DNA of 64,000 nt, from positions 1 through 64,000 of the forward strand of contig JAQGHA010000013.1 in the NCBI GenBank assembly GCA_028289065.1. Direction: 5' to 3'. The position numbers were made by a program, and so were the translations under genes. The stretch's first letter is position 1; each line of letters starts with the position of its first letter. The DNA comes from Candidatus Saccharimonadota bacterium. Lineage in GTDB: Bacteria; Patescibacteriota; Saccharimonadia; Saccharimonadales; Saccharimonadaceae. This document shows, in pieces, positions 25,652-34,243 of the stretch. The notes under the pieces were generated by a model. The model had not been told where the DNA came from and did no database searches. It saw nothing but the letters and a program-made list of their open reading frames with translations.

Positions 25652-26113
25652 ATGGCTCAAAAGAAGAAAAAGAAAGTATCTACTGGCGCGATTGTTAATC
25701 GCCGCGCTTCTTTTGACTATGCTTTAGACGAAGACTTAATCGTTGGTATTGCCCTAACTGGCCGTGAAGCTCGAGCAGCCCGTGATAGGCGAGTGCAACT
25801 AAAGGGCTCATTCGTAACAATTCGAAATAATGAACTTTGGTTGAATAATGCTAGCTTTAGCTTGGTACTAAATTCCAAAGGGGTAAACGATGCGACCGTC
25901 GACACATCAGCTCGAAAACTTCTTGCCAGCCGCAAGCAAATTGACGATTTAGCCGAGCGTAAACAAGCCGGTATGAGTATTGTGCCACTGAAGCTTCTTA
26001 CTCAAGGCCGCTTCATTAAGGTCGTTATTGCCCTCGGTAAGGGTAAAAAGAATTACGATAAACGCCAAGCAATCAAAAAACGCGACCAAGAACGCGATAG
26101 TCACAAACAATAA
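25652..26113 (+). CDS. smpB: SsrA-binding protein SmpB
   Basis: A 153-residue protein that binds tmRNA and delivers it to stalled ribosomes. Recognised by GAIVNRRASFDYALDEDLIVGIALTGREARAARDRRVQLKGSFV, the barrel segments and the basic tail GKGKKNYDKRQAIKKRDQERD that enters the mRNA channel. Length is normal. TGT-TATAAT at 25637 predicts a leader of only three bases. The tmRNA gene was not found in this window. Confidence 0.95.
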   Translation: MAQKKKKKVSTGAIVNRRASFDYALDEDLIVGIALTGREARAARDRRVQLKGSFVTIRNNELWLNNASFSLVLNSKGVNDATVDTSARKLLASRKQIDDLAERKQAGMSIVPLKLLTQGRFIKVVIALGKGKKNYDKRQAIKKRDQERDSHKQ

Positions 26114-26117
26114 AAAG

Positions 26118-26141
26118 CCCGGATCCATTGCTGAATCCGGG
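26118..26141. terminator. Shared terminator of smpB and the convergent orphan
   Basis: CCCGGAT against ATCCGGG with flanking A and T runs on the two sides (TAAAAAG left, TTCTTTTT right). Confidence 0.8.
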
Positions 26142-26162
26142 TTGTTCTTTTTAACCGCTTAG

Positions 26163-26564
26163 CTAGGAGCCAGTGAACCGCTTGCTGGCAACACCCTTGC
26201 GGATGGTAATTTGCTTGTCGCCGTCCGCGTAAATCGTCGCAATCGACAAGCCTTTTTGGCAGCTACCGTAGGCACGATAGACAGTCACACCCCAGCCGGC
26301 TTTGACTTCAATCTTCTCCTCACGTACCAGTAGCGACTGCATTGAACCTTTGCCCGTGTAGGCGTTTTCGACGTAGCGGTTTTCGTAGATGGGTATGAAG
26401 ATGGTTGCGTCCGCTGGCGCGATCGCGATGAGGTTACCGCTTTTGCCGTAGTTGCTTTTGTGTCCCTCGATCCTAATTTCCTGTTTTGGATTGGCCTTCT
26501 TGTAGGCCTCGATGACCGAATCAAGCCAATCCGAAACGTTCACCTTTAATTCCGAAGCGTTCAT
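26163..26564 (-). CDS. Orphan protein of mixed alpha/beta type
   Basis: From ATG at 26564 (AAAGGAT Shine-Dalgarno) the protein has 133 residues: an N-terminal helix (LDSVIEAYKKANPKQ), then alternating strands (NLIAIAPADATIFIPIYENRY; IEVKAGWGVTVYRAYGSC). No family is recognised. TATAAA near 26620 gives a leader of about 45 bases. Leader bases 26582-26594 can pair with 26144-26157, five bases after the stop (7 and 4 pairs around a small loop). It is a moderately GC-rich single gene placed between smpB and xth. Confidence 0.6.
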   Translation of the reverse strand: MNASELKVNVSDWLDSVIEAYKKANPKQEIRIEGHKSNYGKSGNLIAIAPADATIFIPIYENRYVENAYTGKGSMQSLLVREEKIEVKAGWGVTVYRAYGSCQKGLSIATIYADGDKQITIRKGVASKRFTGS

Positions 26565-26668
26565 GATCAATCCTTTAAAGTCGGTGTAAAGAACTTGGCA
26601 TATTTATACCATTTAACACAAAAGCGTACAACATTATCAACCCGTATTCAAGCTGCTATACTTATTGT

Positions 26669-27469
26669 ATGAAACTTTACTCCTGGAACGTCAACGGTAT
26701 TCGCGCCGTACTTAACAAAGGCACTTTTCAAGCTTTTATGGCCGAACATCAGCCTGATGTTTTATGTTTGCAAGAAACCAAAGCCAAGCCCGAACAAGTT
26801 GAACTAGACCTCCCAGGCTACCACCTACATTGGAATAGCGCCGAAAAAGCCGGTTATAGCGGCACTGCAATTTTTAGTAAACAAAAACCGCTCACTGTTT
26901 TGAACGGGTTCACTGAAGACATTGCCCAAAAGTATGGTTTAGCTGGCGATAGTTATGGTGACCCAACCAAAGAAGGTCGGGTTATTTCTGCAGAGTTTGA
27001 ACACTTTTGGGTAGTAACCGTGTACACGCCAAATGCGAAAGGGGATTTATCGCGCCTGGGGCTTCGGCATAAACAATGGGACCCCGCCTTTTTAGAACAC
27101 CTTAAAGAATTAGAAAAAACTAAACCAGTTTTATTTTGCGGTGACCTGAACGTAGCGCATAACGAAATTGACTTGTCAAACCCGAAACCAAACGTTGGTA
27201 AACACGGTTTTACCAACGAAGAACGCGAGGGCTTCGATAACTTTGAAGAAGCCGGCTTTGTAGATACACTGCGAGCTGCTCATCCGGAAACCACTGAACT
27301 GTATACCTGGTGGACCCACTGGGCGAACGCTCGGGCTCGAAACATTGGTTGGCGGATTGATTATTGGTTAGCGAGTAAGTCCATTGCTGACAAAACCTCA
27401 AAACCAGATATTCACCCGAACGTTTTAGGCTCCGACCACTGCCCGGTGAGCATTGAAGTAAACCTGTAA
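26669..27469 (+). CDS. xth: Exodeoxyribonuclease III
   Basis: A 266-residue AP endonuclease/3'-5' exonuclease of the EEP fold. Motifs: MKLYSWNVNGIRAVL, CLQETKA (metal-binding Glu), YSGTAIFSK, VTVYTPN, CGDLNVAHNEIDL (Asp/Asn), WTHWANARARNIGWRIDYWL and GSDHCPV (Asp-His). It acts in base excision repair. TGC-TATACT at 26657 places the transcript start on the ATG. The stop overlaps the start of the next gene (TAATG). Confidence 0.97.
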   Translation: MKLYSWNVNGIRAVLNKGTFQAFMAEHQPDVLCLQETKAKPEQVELDLPGYHLHWNSAEKAGYSGTAIFSKQKPLTVLNGFTEDIAQKYGLAGDSYGDPTKEGRVISAEFEHFWVVTVYTPNAKGDLSRLGLRHKQWDPAFLEHLKELEKTKPVLFCGDLNVAHNEIDLSNPKPNVGKHGFTNEEREGFDNFEEAGFVDTLRAAHPETTELYTWWTHWANARARNIGWRIDYWLASKSIADKTSKPDIHPNVLGSDHCPVSIEVNL

Positions 27470-28263
27470 TGGATTTCGACTACTGGAAAAAACAGTCTCC
27501 CGATACGCCAATTTTTCCAGACGTTGAATGGAGTAAACCGGAAACCAAGACGCACTCTGGTAAGTTGGGGATTATTGGTGGCAATAAGCTTGGTTTCGCG
27601 GGCGTCGCCGAGGCATATTCAATTGCTATTAAAAGTGGAGTAGGGCAAGTACGAGTATTGCTACCGGATGCTTTAAAAAAGGCTATACCGAAAACAATTT
27701 CCGACACGGTATATGCACCAACAAACCCATCCGGCAGTCTGTCAAAAGATGCCATTGCCGAGATGGTAGCGCTTGGCGCTTGGGCGGACGAAGTGTTACT
27801 TATTGGGGATGCCGGCCGGAGTAGCGAAACCGCCATCGTCTATGAACAATTCCTACAAAGCTATTCTGGTAAATTAGTTGTTACCCGCGATGCTATCGAT
27901 TTAGTGAAAAATAACACCCAGGCACTTATTGAGCGACCTAACACCTTATTAATCGCATCGTTTGCCCAATTACAAAAAATATTTCAAGCTGTCTATTACC
28001 CAAAAGTGCTGACTTTTAGCATGCAATTAACTCAATTAATTGAAGCGGTCCATAAATTTACCATCACATATCCAGTGAGTATTGCAGTCCTTCATAAAGA
28101 CTATTTAATTATTGCCCATGATGGTCAGGTGGTTTCAACCGAGTGGGGTAACCCAATGGCAATCTGGCGTGGTGACGTCGCCAGTAAAGCAGCCGCCTAT
28201 TGGCTGTGGAACCCAACCAAGCCGCTCGAAGCTGCGGCAACCGCCATTGTGGCTAAATTCTAG
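27469..28263 (+). CDS. NAD(P)HX dehydratase/ribokinase-like protein
   Basis: A 264-residue protein resembling the YjeF C-terminal (NnrD) carbohydrate-kinase-like domain: HSGKLGIIGGNKLGFAGVAEAYSIAIKSGVGQVRVLLP at residues 25-62 matches the start of that family. The usual GTGD active-site loop is not clear; MAIWRGDVASKAAAYWL near residue 225 sits at its position. It may repair damaged nicotinamide cofactors or be a divergent relative. Translationally coupled to xth by a one-base overlap. Confidence 0.75.
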   Translation: MDFDYWKKQSPDTPIFPDVEWSKPETKTHSGKLGIIGGNKLGFAGVAEAYSIAIKSGVGQVRVLLPDALKKAIPKTISDTVYAPTNPSGSLSKDAIAEMVALGAWADEVLLIGDAGRSSETAIVYEQFLQSYSGKLVVTRDAIDLVKNNTQALIERPNTLLIASFAQLQKIFQAVYYPKVLTFSMQLTQLIEAVHKFTITYPVSIAVLHKDYLIIAHDGQVVSTEWGNPMAIWRGDVASKAAAYWLWNPTKPLEAAATAIVAKF

Positions 28264-28272
28264 GCATAAAAA

Positions 28273-28291
28273 ACGAGCTATAAAAGCTCGT
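28273..28291. terminator. Bidirectional terminator before tRNA-Leu
   Basis: ACGAGCT, loop ATAAA, AGCTCGT; on the minus strand it is followed by six T, so it also ends tRNA-Leu. Confidence 0.85.
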
Positions 28292-28300
28292 TAATAATTG

Positions 28301-28387
28301 TGGTGGGCGAGGGGGGACTTGAACCCCCACTCTATTGCTAGAACCAGATTTTGAGTCTAGCGCGTCTACCGATTCCGCCACTCGCCC
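28301..28387 (-). tRNA. tRNA-Leu (anticodon CAA)
   Basis: Minus strand: acceptor GGGCGAG/CTCGCCC, anticodon loop CTCAAAA (anticodon CAA) on stem CTAGA/TCTGG, a long variable arm (TTCTAGCAATAGAG), T-arm with GTTCAAGTC, discriminator A and encoded CCA. The long variable arm is typical of leucine tRNAs. Confidence 0.93.
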
Positions 28388-28400
28388 GTGTATTGTATGC

Positions 28401-28443
28401 GCTAGCGCGTCTACGCATGTTACGTAATCCGCCACTCGCCCGT
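28401..28443 (-). pseudogene. Partial duplicate of the tRNA-Leu 5' half
   Basis: CTAGCGCGTCTAC (28402-28414) and TCCGCCACTCGCCCGT (28428-28443) are exact copies of tRNA-Leu sequence at 28358-28388, with the short middle replaced by 13 bases. The anticodon loop and everything 3' are missing, so it cannot make a tRNA. ATGTTACG and CGTAACAT flank the copy as an 8-base inverted repeat. Confidence 0.8.
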
Positions 28444-28507
28444 AACATAAGAGCTCTCGCTCAAACACTTTAAGTATTGTACAATAAAAACTAGTAGGAA
28501 TATAGAT

Positions 28508-29734
28508 ATGAAGCCTGAAATCAGCAGTTCTGGTGGGAACCTTTCGAACGGCACACCAGCAAATCAAAATCAAAATGCCGCTGCGAATGTAATCCGTTCG
28601 CAGATTGATGCTATGTACGGCGGTAATGCCGTCGCTTCGCCACAGCCGCAAACCCAACCCCAAGCTGCCGCTCCACTTCAGGATCAATCTCAACCACAAG
28701 CTCAACATACGGCCAATCCATACGACCGTAATCACGAGCAACACCCTCAGCCTGAAGCCGAACAATGGAAACAATACCATAGTGCTTGGCAAACGTATTA
28801 CCAAAAGTATTACGAAGGCTATTATGCCGCTCAACAAACCCCAGCCGCACCCACCAGCCAACAGCCTACCCAAGCAATTGGCTCGGCATCTAGCAGCGAT
28901 GGTTTTTTTACCCAACAAACCGACCTGGAAGCAACTACTGATGAATTAAACAAAGACCAAGCTTTATACGAACTTCGCCAAAAGCTTCTTGGCAAAGTGC
29001 AAGATTCCGCTAAGAAAATTCGCGGTAGCCGACACTTTATTCCAATCGCCGCATCACTGGCAGTTGTTCTTATCTTCGTATTCTTGCAGTACAACCGTAT
29101 ATTTATTGCGAGCGTGAATGCCTACGTATCACCCGGTACGATTAGCCAGCAAAATATTGTCATCGACCCATCTGGCGACACATCGGTAACAGCAGAATCT
29201 CGTTTGATCATTCCTAAAATCAACGTTGATGTACCGGCAATTTATAACGTTGGCAACGACTACAATTCACAAATGGCTGCTATGTCTAATGGAGTAGCGC
29301 ACTTTGCTATTCCAGGCGCCTCAAGCCACCCCGGCCAAGTTGGTAATACGGTTTTGTCAGGTCACAGTAGCAACGACTTATTCGATGGCGGTGATTATAA
29401 GTTCATCTTTGCTCAACTCGAAAAAATGGCCGTAGGCGATACCATTTACACAAACTATGAAAGTAAACGCTATACCTACGTGGTTACTAAAACCGAAGTG
29501 GTCAAGCCATCTGAAGTAGGCAAGTTAGTCTATCCAACTACTAAACCAATGCTGACACTTATTACTTGTACGCCACTAGGAACAGCGTTGAACCGTCTAT
29601 TAGTAACTGCCGAACAAGTCAGCCCGGACCCAGCACAAGCTGTCGTAGCACCAGTTGATGACGGTACAACGGCTGATGCGGATATCCCTGGTAACTCACC
29701 GACCTTTTTCGAACGATTGTTTGGCGCTCGCTAA
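28508..29734 (+). CDS. Sortase-family transpeptidase
   Basis: A 408-residue protein: a Gln/Pro-rich cytosolic region (residues 1-170), one membrane helix (about 178-198, IPIAASLAVVLIFVFLQYN), and an extracellular sortase domain. The catalytic set is complete: His286 (LSGHSS), Cys354 (ITCTPLG) and Arg363 (ALNRLLV). It would join surface proteins by a peptide bond. The class cannot be fixed from this reading; the long Gln-rich cytosolic tail is unusual. No LPXTG substrate is encoded beside it. TACAAT lies about 30 bases before the ATG. Confidence 0.92.
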   Translation: MKPEISSSGGNLSNGTPANQNQNAAANVIRSQIDAMYGGNAVASPQPQTQPQAAAPLQDQSQPQAQHTANPYDRNHEQHPQPEAEQWKQYHSAWQTYYQKYYEGYYAAQQTPAAPTSQQPTQAIGSASSSDGFFTQQTDLEATTDELNKDQALYELRQKLLGKVQDSAKKIRGSRHFIPIAASLAVVLIFVFLQYNRIFIASVNAYVSPGTISQQNIVIDPSGDTSVTAESRLIIPKINVDVPAIYNVGNDYNSQMAAMSNGVAHFAIPGASSHPGQVGNTVLSGHSSNDLFDGGDYKFIFAQLEKMAVGDTIYTNYESKRYTYVVTKTEVVKPSEVGKLVYPTTKPMLTLITCTPLGTALNRLLVTAEQVSPDPAQAVVAPVDDGTTADADIPGNSPTFFERLFGAR

Positions 29735-29747
29735 ATAAGCTATTCGT

Positions 29748-31220
29748 TTATTCGAGAATCATTTTGACGCGCTGTAATGTAAAGCCATCACCAGCTTTAC
29801 CAATACTATAGAAGAAACGTCCATTTTGGCTAATGCTGGCATCAAAATCGCCTGTTACTGCACTAATTGAGTAGATGTTCGAGTTATCAAAGTCACGCAT
29901 GACCAGTTTGCCGTTTTGTTGGTTCCAGACGTGGGCTATATCTAGCCATTTTAGCGGCGTAGAGGCAGCCGCTTCGGTAGCATCCAGGTTACCGGTAGCG
30001 CTGCGAGAATGTTCTAATTCGTAGGTGATAAACGATGTACCAGCTTGCGCTAAAATGTAATCACTTTTAGGGCTAAACGTTAATTGAGTAACAGGGCCGA
30101 CAAGGTCCATGGTTGCAAATTGTTTTAAGTTCGTCATGTCATCGTTTCCAGAAACTTGGTAATTGCCTTTAAGAATAGTTACTTTGGCTCCTTCGGCAAT
30201 GGCAACGTAGTTATCATTGAAATAATTTCCAACTGCAATTTTCAGGACTGTATCAAGTGAGTCAACCTGGCGGAGTACATGCGGTTGGTCGTCGCCATCA
30301 CGATATACGCCTGCAACCCGCTTCGTGTTGTCTGACGGGTTAATGCCAACATAGCTGATTGTATTAGTATCAAAGAGTTCGAATGACTCTACGTTCGATA
30401 CTAATGCCCGTGAAATTGTAGCTGAAGATATATCTAATTTACGAATAATATTGTCGTCGGCCAGGCCAAACAGGGTGCGACCATTAGTACCAGCAAACTT
30501 CATGTCTTTAAAGCCAACGCTGAGAAGTCGAGTAATATTAATACTTTGTGAAACGTTTTCAGTATCAACCATCAGCCATTCTAGCTGGCCATTGAATTCG
30601 TGCTTGATAAGAACATAACGACCGCCATTATTCCATTCATTCAACGTGAAGCTATGCACCACACCAACAGTTGCTGGGTCGCTATATAATGTAGCCGGCA
30701 ATGTCAGGCTTGATAGACTTACGTCAGCCGATTGTAAATCAGCCAGCTGAAAGACTGGTTGGTCGGCTGTTTCTTGCAACAACATAAATTTATTATTCGG
30801 TGAGGATTTTGCTCCGACGATATTCTTATAGTTTGCTACTGTTTGCGGAGAGCGTTCTTTTGGAACAAAGCGAGCATAATCAAGCCAGGTCAGCGTACCA
30901 GCCGCAAAATCCAACTGACGAGACCAGTCCTCGTATTTATCCCTTTTAAAGAGTACCGAGTGAATACCAGCGGCAACGGTTTGCTTCCCAGCCGTACGAA
31001 CGCCAGTATTTTTGCCATCTATATATACTTCGGCATTATTAGGGGTTGAGTCAAATTGTAGCAGGGCGCCCTGAGCCAGCCGGCCATTGCCACTATCGAG
31101 GCGAAAGCCCAATAAGAAAAGAATCGTAACTGTTAATATAATCAGCACCGAAATAGTGGCGATAACTGAAAAGAAAATGCGCCGGAAAAGTAGTTGTTTT
31201 TTAGTAGGTCGTTTAAACAT
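29748..31220 (-). CDS. Membrane-anchored PEGA-domain protein
   Basis: From ATG at 31220 the protein has 490 residues: a basic start, one membrane helix (residues 13-37, FFSVIATISVLIILTVTILFLLGF), a PEGA domain (about 50-120: FDSTPNNAEVYIDGKNTGVR, AAGIHSVLFKRDKYEDW) and a long repeated beta-rich region that looks like a propeller. PEGA domains bind surface ligands or cell-wall parts. It is probably surface exposed. It is convergent with the sortase gene, which may act on the same surface. The longer frame start at 31244 has no support. Confidence 0.85.
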   Translation of the reverse strand: MFKRPTKKQLLFRRIFFSVIATISVLIILTVTILFLLGFRLDSGNGRLAQGALLQFDSTPNNAEVYIDGKNTGVRTAGKQTVAAGIHSVLFKRDKYEDWSRQLDFAAGTLTWLDYARFVPKERSPQTVANYKNIVGAKSSPNNKFMLLQETADQPVFQLADLQSADVSLSSLTLPATLYSDPATVGVVHSFTLNEWNNGGRYVLIKHEFNGQLEWLMVDTENVSQSINITRLLSVGFKDMKFAGTNGRTLFGLADDNIIRKLDISSATISRALVSNVESFELFDTNTISYVGINPSDNTKRVAGVYRDGDDQPHVLRQVDSLDTVLKIAVGNYFNDNYVAIAEGAKVTILKGNYQVSGNDDMTNLKQFATMDLVGPVTQLTFSPKSDYILAQAGTSFITYELEHSRSATGNLDATEAAASTPLKWLDIAHVWNQQNGKLVMRDFDNSNIYSISAVTGDFDASISQNGRFFYSIGKAGDGFTLQRVKMILE

Positions 31221-31370
31221 AAAAGTGCCTTTATAGTATAGCAAAATTTAATGACTTTTTATGAAGTGCTTGCATAAGCATAATGCTTTGCTCTACTATA
31301 GGCTATAACGATGTGTGGGCACGGAGGCTTACATATTAATGCGAGTAAACCTGCGAGGATTTAACACCAG

Positions 31371-32390
31371 ATGCCAAACAATAAAACGATTACAATCAAC
31401 GGACGCGCCTACGACGCGGTGACCGGCCTTCCTATTAGTGAACGAGTATACGACCAAGTCAGTCGTGTCTCAAATGCTAACAAAGTAGCTGCCAAAAAAC
31501 CTGAAGCCGAGGCTAAACCGAAACCGGCCCCTAAACCAGCTGTCAAACGTGATGCCGCTACGGCAGCGACCGCTGTTCACAGCCAAACTCAACGCTCACA
31601 AACATTACTACGCCGAGCTACCAAAAAACCGGCGGCAGCTGCTAAACGCCCAACCACTGGCCGTCACATGGACATGGCCCGTAGCACCAGCGTTAGTAAA
31701 TTCGCTCCGCACCCAGTTGTCAGTGAAACTCCTAAACCGAAGGCTCCGGTTACACCAGATAAAGCCCCTCAAGTTCACCCAGTAGCCGCCAAAGCTGTTG
31801 CACGATCATCAGCTGCTAAAGCAGTAGCCGCCAAACCAGCTACTGCCAAGCAAGTGAAGGATACGGCAATTGCAAACGCCTTAGCCGCTCCTAAGCAAAA
31901 GCCAGCTAAAGCCGATAAAATGACTAATAAATTGCGAGGCCGAGTGTTTATCGTCATTGCCATCATTTTAGCAGTCGCCTTAGGCCTCTATGCCGTATAC
32001 CATTTCGTCCCAAGCGTATCGGTAAGTATTGCCTCAGCTCAATCCGGTGTCAAAGCCAGCTATCCTGAATACGTTCCAGATGGATTTAGCCTTAACCACC
32101 CGGTTACGTATAGCGATGGTGAAGTAGTACTGAAGTTTAAATCGAACAGCAATGAAAACAGTTACACCATTACCCAAACTCGCAGCTCATGGGATTCATC
32201 AGCCGTTCTTGATAACGTAGTCCGCCCAGATGCTGGCGAAAACTACATTACTACTAAAGAACGTGGCCTGACAGTTTACTCTTACGGCAACAATGCTGCC
32301 TGGGTTAACGGCGGCGTCCTGTACGTCATCTCCAGCAACAACGCACCACTTTCCGGCGAACAAATTAGACACATCGCCACAAGCCTTTAA
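31371..32390 (+). CDS. Membrane protein with Lys/Ala-rich cytosolic region and DUF4367
   Basis: A 339-residue protein. Residues 1-185 are Ala/Lys/Pro-rich and probably disordered and cytosolic; a membrane helix follows (about 188-208, VFIVIAIILAVALGLYAVYHF); residues 215-339 match DUF4367 (YPEYVPDGFSLNHPVTYSDGEVVLKF; ENYITTKERGLTVYSYGN; AAWVNGGVLYVISS), a domain often linked to anti-sigma or cell-surface regulation. The basic N-terminal region could bind nucleic acid. The promoter is not clear. Confidence 0.8.
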   Translation: MPNNKTITINGRAYDAVTGLPISERVYDQVSRVSNANKVAAKKPEAEAKPKPAPKPAVKRDAATAATAVHSQTQRSQTLLRRATKKPAAAAKRPTTGRHMDMARSTSVSKFAPHPVVSETPKPKAPVTPDKAPQVHPVAAKAVARSSAAKAVAAKPATAKQVKDTAIANALAAPKQKPAKADKMTNKLRGRVFIVIAIILAVALGLYAVYHFVPSVSVSIASAQSGVKASYPEYVPDGFSLNHPVTYSDGEVVLKFKSNSNENSYTITQTRSSWDSSAVLDNVVRPDAGENYITTKERGLTVYSYGNNAAWVNGGVLYVISSNNAPLSGEQIRHIATSL

Positions 32391-32413
32391 TTATTGAATA
32401 TCTCGCATAGGCA

Positions 32414-32535
32414 GAGGCATACCACCGTACTTACAGGTGGGTAGAGCTAGCGCCATGGGCGTAAGCTTCCTCCGTTCCAAAAACGGAAGAAGCTACCCCA
32501 TAAAGCGCCCACCTGAAAGTACGGTGGTATGCCTC
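32414..32535. repeat. 28-bp inverted repeat upstream of gltX
   Basis: Bases 32414-32441 match the reverse complement of 32508-32535 with one mismatch, and the inner part folds further (AGCTTC/GAAGCT, TCCGTT/AACGGA). It follows the DUF4367 gene and ends 22 bases before the -10 box of gltX. There is no T-box consensus. Confidence 0.9.
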
Positions 32536-32572
32536 AGCCTAATCCGTTAAACATGCTATAATTAAAGTAATT

Positions 32573-34006
32573 ATGACAATCGTTCGATCTCGTTTCGCCC
32601 CAAGCCCGACTGGCTATATGCATGTCGGTGGTGTTCGTACTGCGCTGTTTTCGTGGCTACTTGCGCGCCAAGCAGGGACTGATGGCACGTTTATTCTTCG
32701 GATTGAAGATACCGACAAGGTACGTGAAGTTGAAGGTAGTATTGTTCAAATTGAAAATAGCCTGCGCTGGTTAGGCATTGAATGGGATGAAGGTATTGAT
32801 AAGGGTGGGCCAGATGCGCCGTACCTACAATCGGAACGGTTAACCATTTATAAAGAATGGGCACAAAAGCTAATTGATTCTGGCCGGGCTTATGCCGACC
32901 CTTATACGTCTGAAGAAGTTGAAGCTTTTCGACAATTAGCTAAGGACGAAAAACGGCCATTTCTTTACCGCGACCATCGTCCCGAGAACCCACCGGTTTG
33001 GGATGGAACGCAACCTTTGCGTTTCAAATCTGATCCAAAGCCATATAAATGGACCGATGCTGTTATGGGCGAACTTTCCACCGGCCCGGATGCAATTGAT
33101 GATTTTATTCTTGTTAAAGGTGATGGTTACCCAACTTATAATTTTTGTCACATCGTTGATGACGCTATTATGGGCATTACACACGTGCTGCGCAGCCAAG
33201 AATTTATCGCCAGTACGCCTAAATTCTTAAACCTTTATGATGCTTTAGAGGTTACTCCTCCGACCTTGGCCACTTTACCGTATGTCATGGCAATCGACGG
33301 CAAGAAGAAACTTGGCAAACGTGACGGTGCTAAAGATATTTTGGAATATGGTAACGAAGGCTACTTACCAGAAGCAATGGCGAATTTCTTAGCAACACTT
33401 GGATGGAACGATGGTACCGAGCAAGAAATCTTTACTATCGACGAACTTCTTGAAAAGTTCTCACTGGACCGTGTTCAAAAAAGCCCAGCCCGTTTTGATG
33501 AGCAGCGCCTGCTTTGGCTGAATGGCCAGCACATTCGCTTGCTTTCACTCGACGACCTTTATATTCGAAGCCTCAGTTTCTGGAGCAAGAATGCGCTTGA
33601 AGCCGGCGAAGCCCGACAAAAGCAAGTATTAGAACTCGTGAAAGATCGCTTGAAAACACTGGCTGACATTCCAACTATTACTGACTATTTCTTTGAAGAA
33701 CCAACTCCTAATTGGTCAATGATCGAGGGCAACAAACAATTAGTTGCCTTAGGTAAAGAGGGGATTTTGCCACTTCTTCAACAAGCGAAGGTAGCACTTT
33801 CTGAAAGTGACTATACACCCGAAGCCTTGCAAGAAACCCTTAACGGTTTGCTTGAAACTACTGGTCAAAAACCAGGTATTCTTTTTAGCCTCATTCGTTT
33901 AGCGGTATCATGGGCACCATTTAGCCCAGCACTTAACGACACACTCGCTGTCCTAGGAAAAGAGACGGTAATTAACCGCCTCGAAGTATCTATCAACGCG
34001 TTATAA
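32573..34006 (+). CDS. gltX: Glutamyl-tRNA synthetase
   Basis: A 477-residue class I synthetase that charges tRNA-Glu (and, in bacteria lacking GlnRS, tRNA-Gln with Glu). HIGH region RFAPSPTGYMHVGG at residues 6-19, KMSKS-like KKKLGKRDGA near residue 245, and a C-terminal helical anticodon-binding domain. Length is normal. TGC-TATAAT at 32557-32562 puts the start four bases before ATG. Both cognate tRNA genes that it may serve, tRNA-Gln and tRNA-Glu, are in this window. Confidence 0.97.
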   Translation: MTIVRSRFAPSPTGYMHVGGVRTALFSWLLARQAGTDGTFILRIEDTDKVREVEGSIVQIENSLRWLGIEWDEGIDKGGPDAPYLQSERLTIYKEWAQKLIDSGRAYADPYTSEEVEAFRQLAKDEKRPFLYRDHRPENPPVWDGTQPLRFKSDPKPYKWTDAVMGELSTGPDAIDDFILVKGDGYPTYNFCHIVDDAIMGITHVLRSQEFIASTPKFLNLYDALEVTPPTLATLPYVMAIDGKKKLGKRDGAKDILEYGNEGYLPEAMANFLATLGWNDGTEQEIFTIDELLEKFSLDRVQKSPARFDEQRLLWLNGQHIRLLSLDDLYIRSLSFWSKNALEAGEARQKQVLELVKDRLKTLADIPTITDYFFEEPTPNWSMIEGNKQLVALGKEGILPLLQQAKVALSESDYTPEALQETLNGLLETTGQKPGILFSLIRLAVSWAPFSPALNDTLAVLGKETVINRLEVSINAL

Positions 34007-34007
34007 A

Positions 34008-34196
34008 TCAGTCGGATGATCGGCTAATCGTTTGACCATCGTCTTCATCGTAGTCAGGCTCAGATTGATCCATGACATTACCAGAAATACCAAATGCTCG
34101 GGCAGCAATTTCTCGTTGTATATTCTCTAAATCTTCAAATAGGTAGACTTCCCGAAGTTGATGGGTTACTTCTTGGTTGCGTTCTAGAATTTTCAT
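34008..34196 (-). CDS. Small acidic hypothetical protein
   Basis: A 62-residue protein: helical first half (RNQEVTHQLREVYLFEDLENIQREIAARAF) and an acidic end (EPDYDEDDGQ). No family is recognised. TGG-TATACT on the minus strand (34212-34207) gives a start within a few bases of the ATG. It is divergent from the DUF3048 gene with 47 bases between the starts, which supports a real gene. Confidence 0.6.
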   Translation of the reverse strand: MKILERNQEVTHQLREVYLFEDLENIQREIAARAFGISGNVMDQSEPDYDEDDGQTISRSSD

Positions 34197-34206
34197 AATT
34201 AAACAC

Positions 34207-34236
34207 AGTATACCACTTTTTCGCGTCTGTTATAAT
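34207..34236. promoter_or_regulatory. Divergent leaderless promoters
   Basis: TATACT on the minus strand (34212-34207) and TATAAT on the plus strand (34231-34236), both with an upstream TGn. Each puts the transcript start at or beside its start codon. Confidence 0.7.
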
Positions 34237-34243
34237 AATGCTT

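Noticed and set aside
28253-28918. 221-codon frame opposite the sortase gene and tRNA-Leu
   Set aside because: It runs across tRNA-Leu and is antisense to a clear sortase gene with normal codon use.
32414-32572. T-box riboswitch before gltX
   Set aside because: No T-box consensus and the gltX promoter lies downstream of the structure, so the structure is not in the gltX leader.
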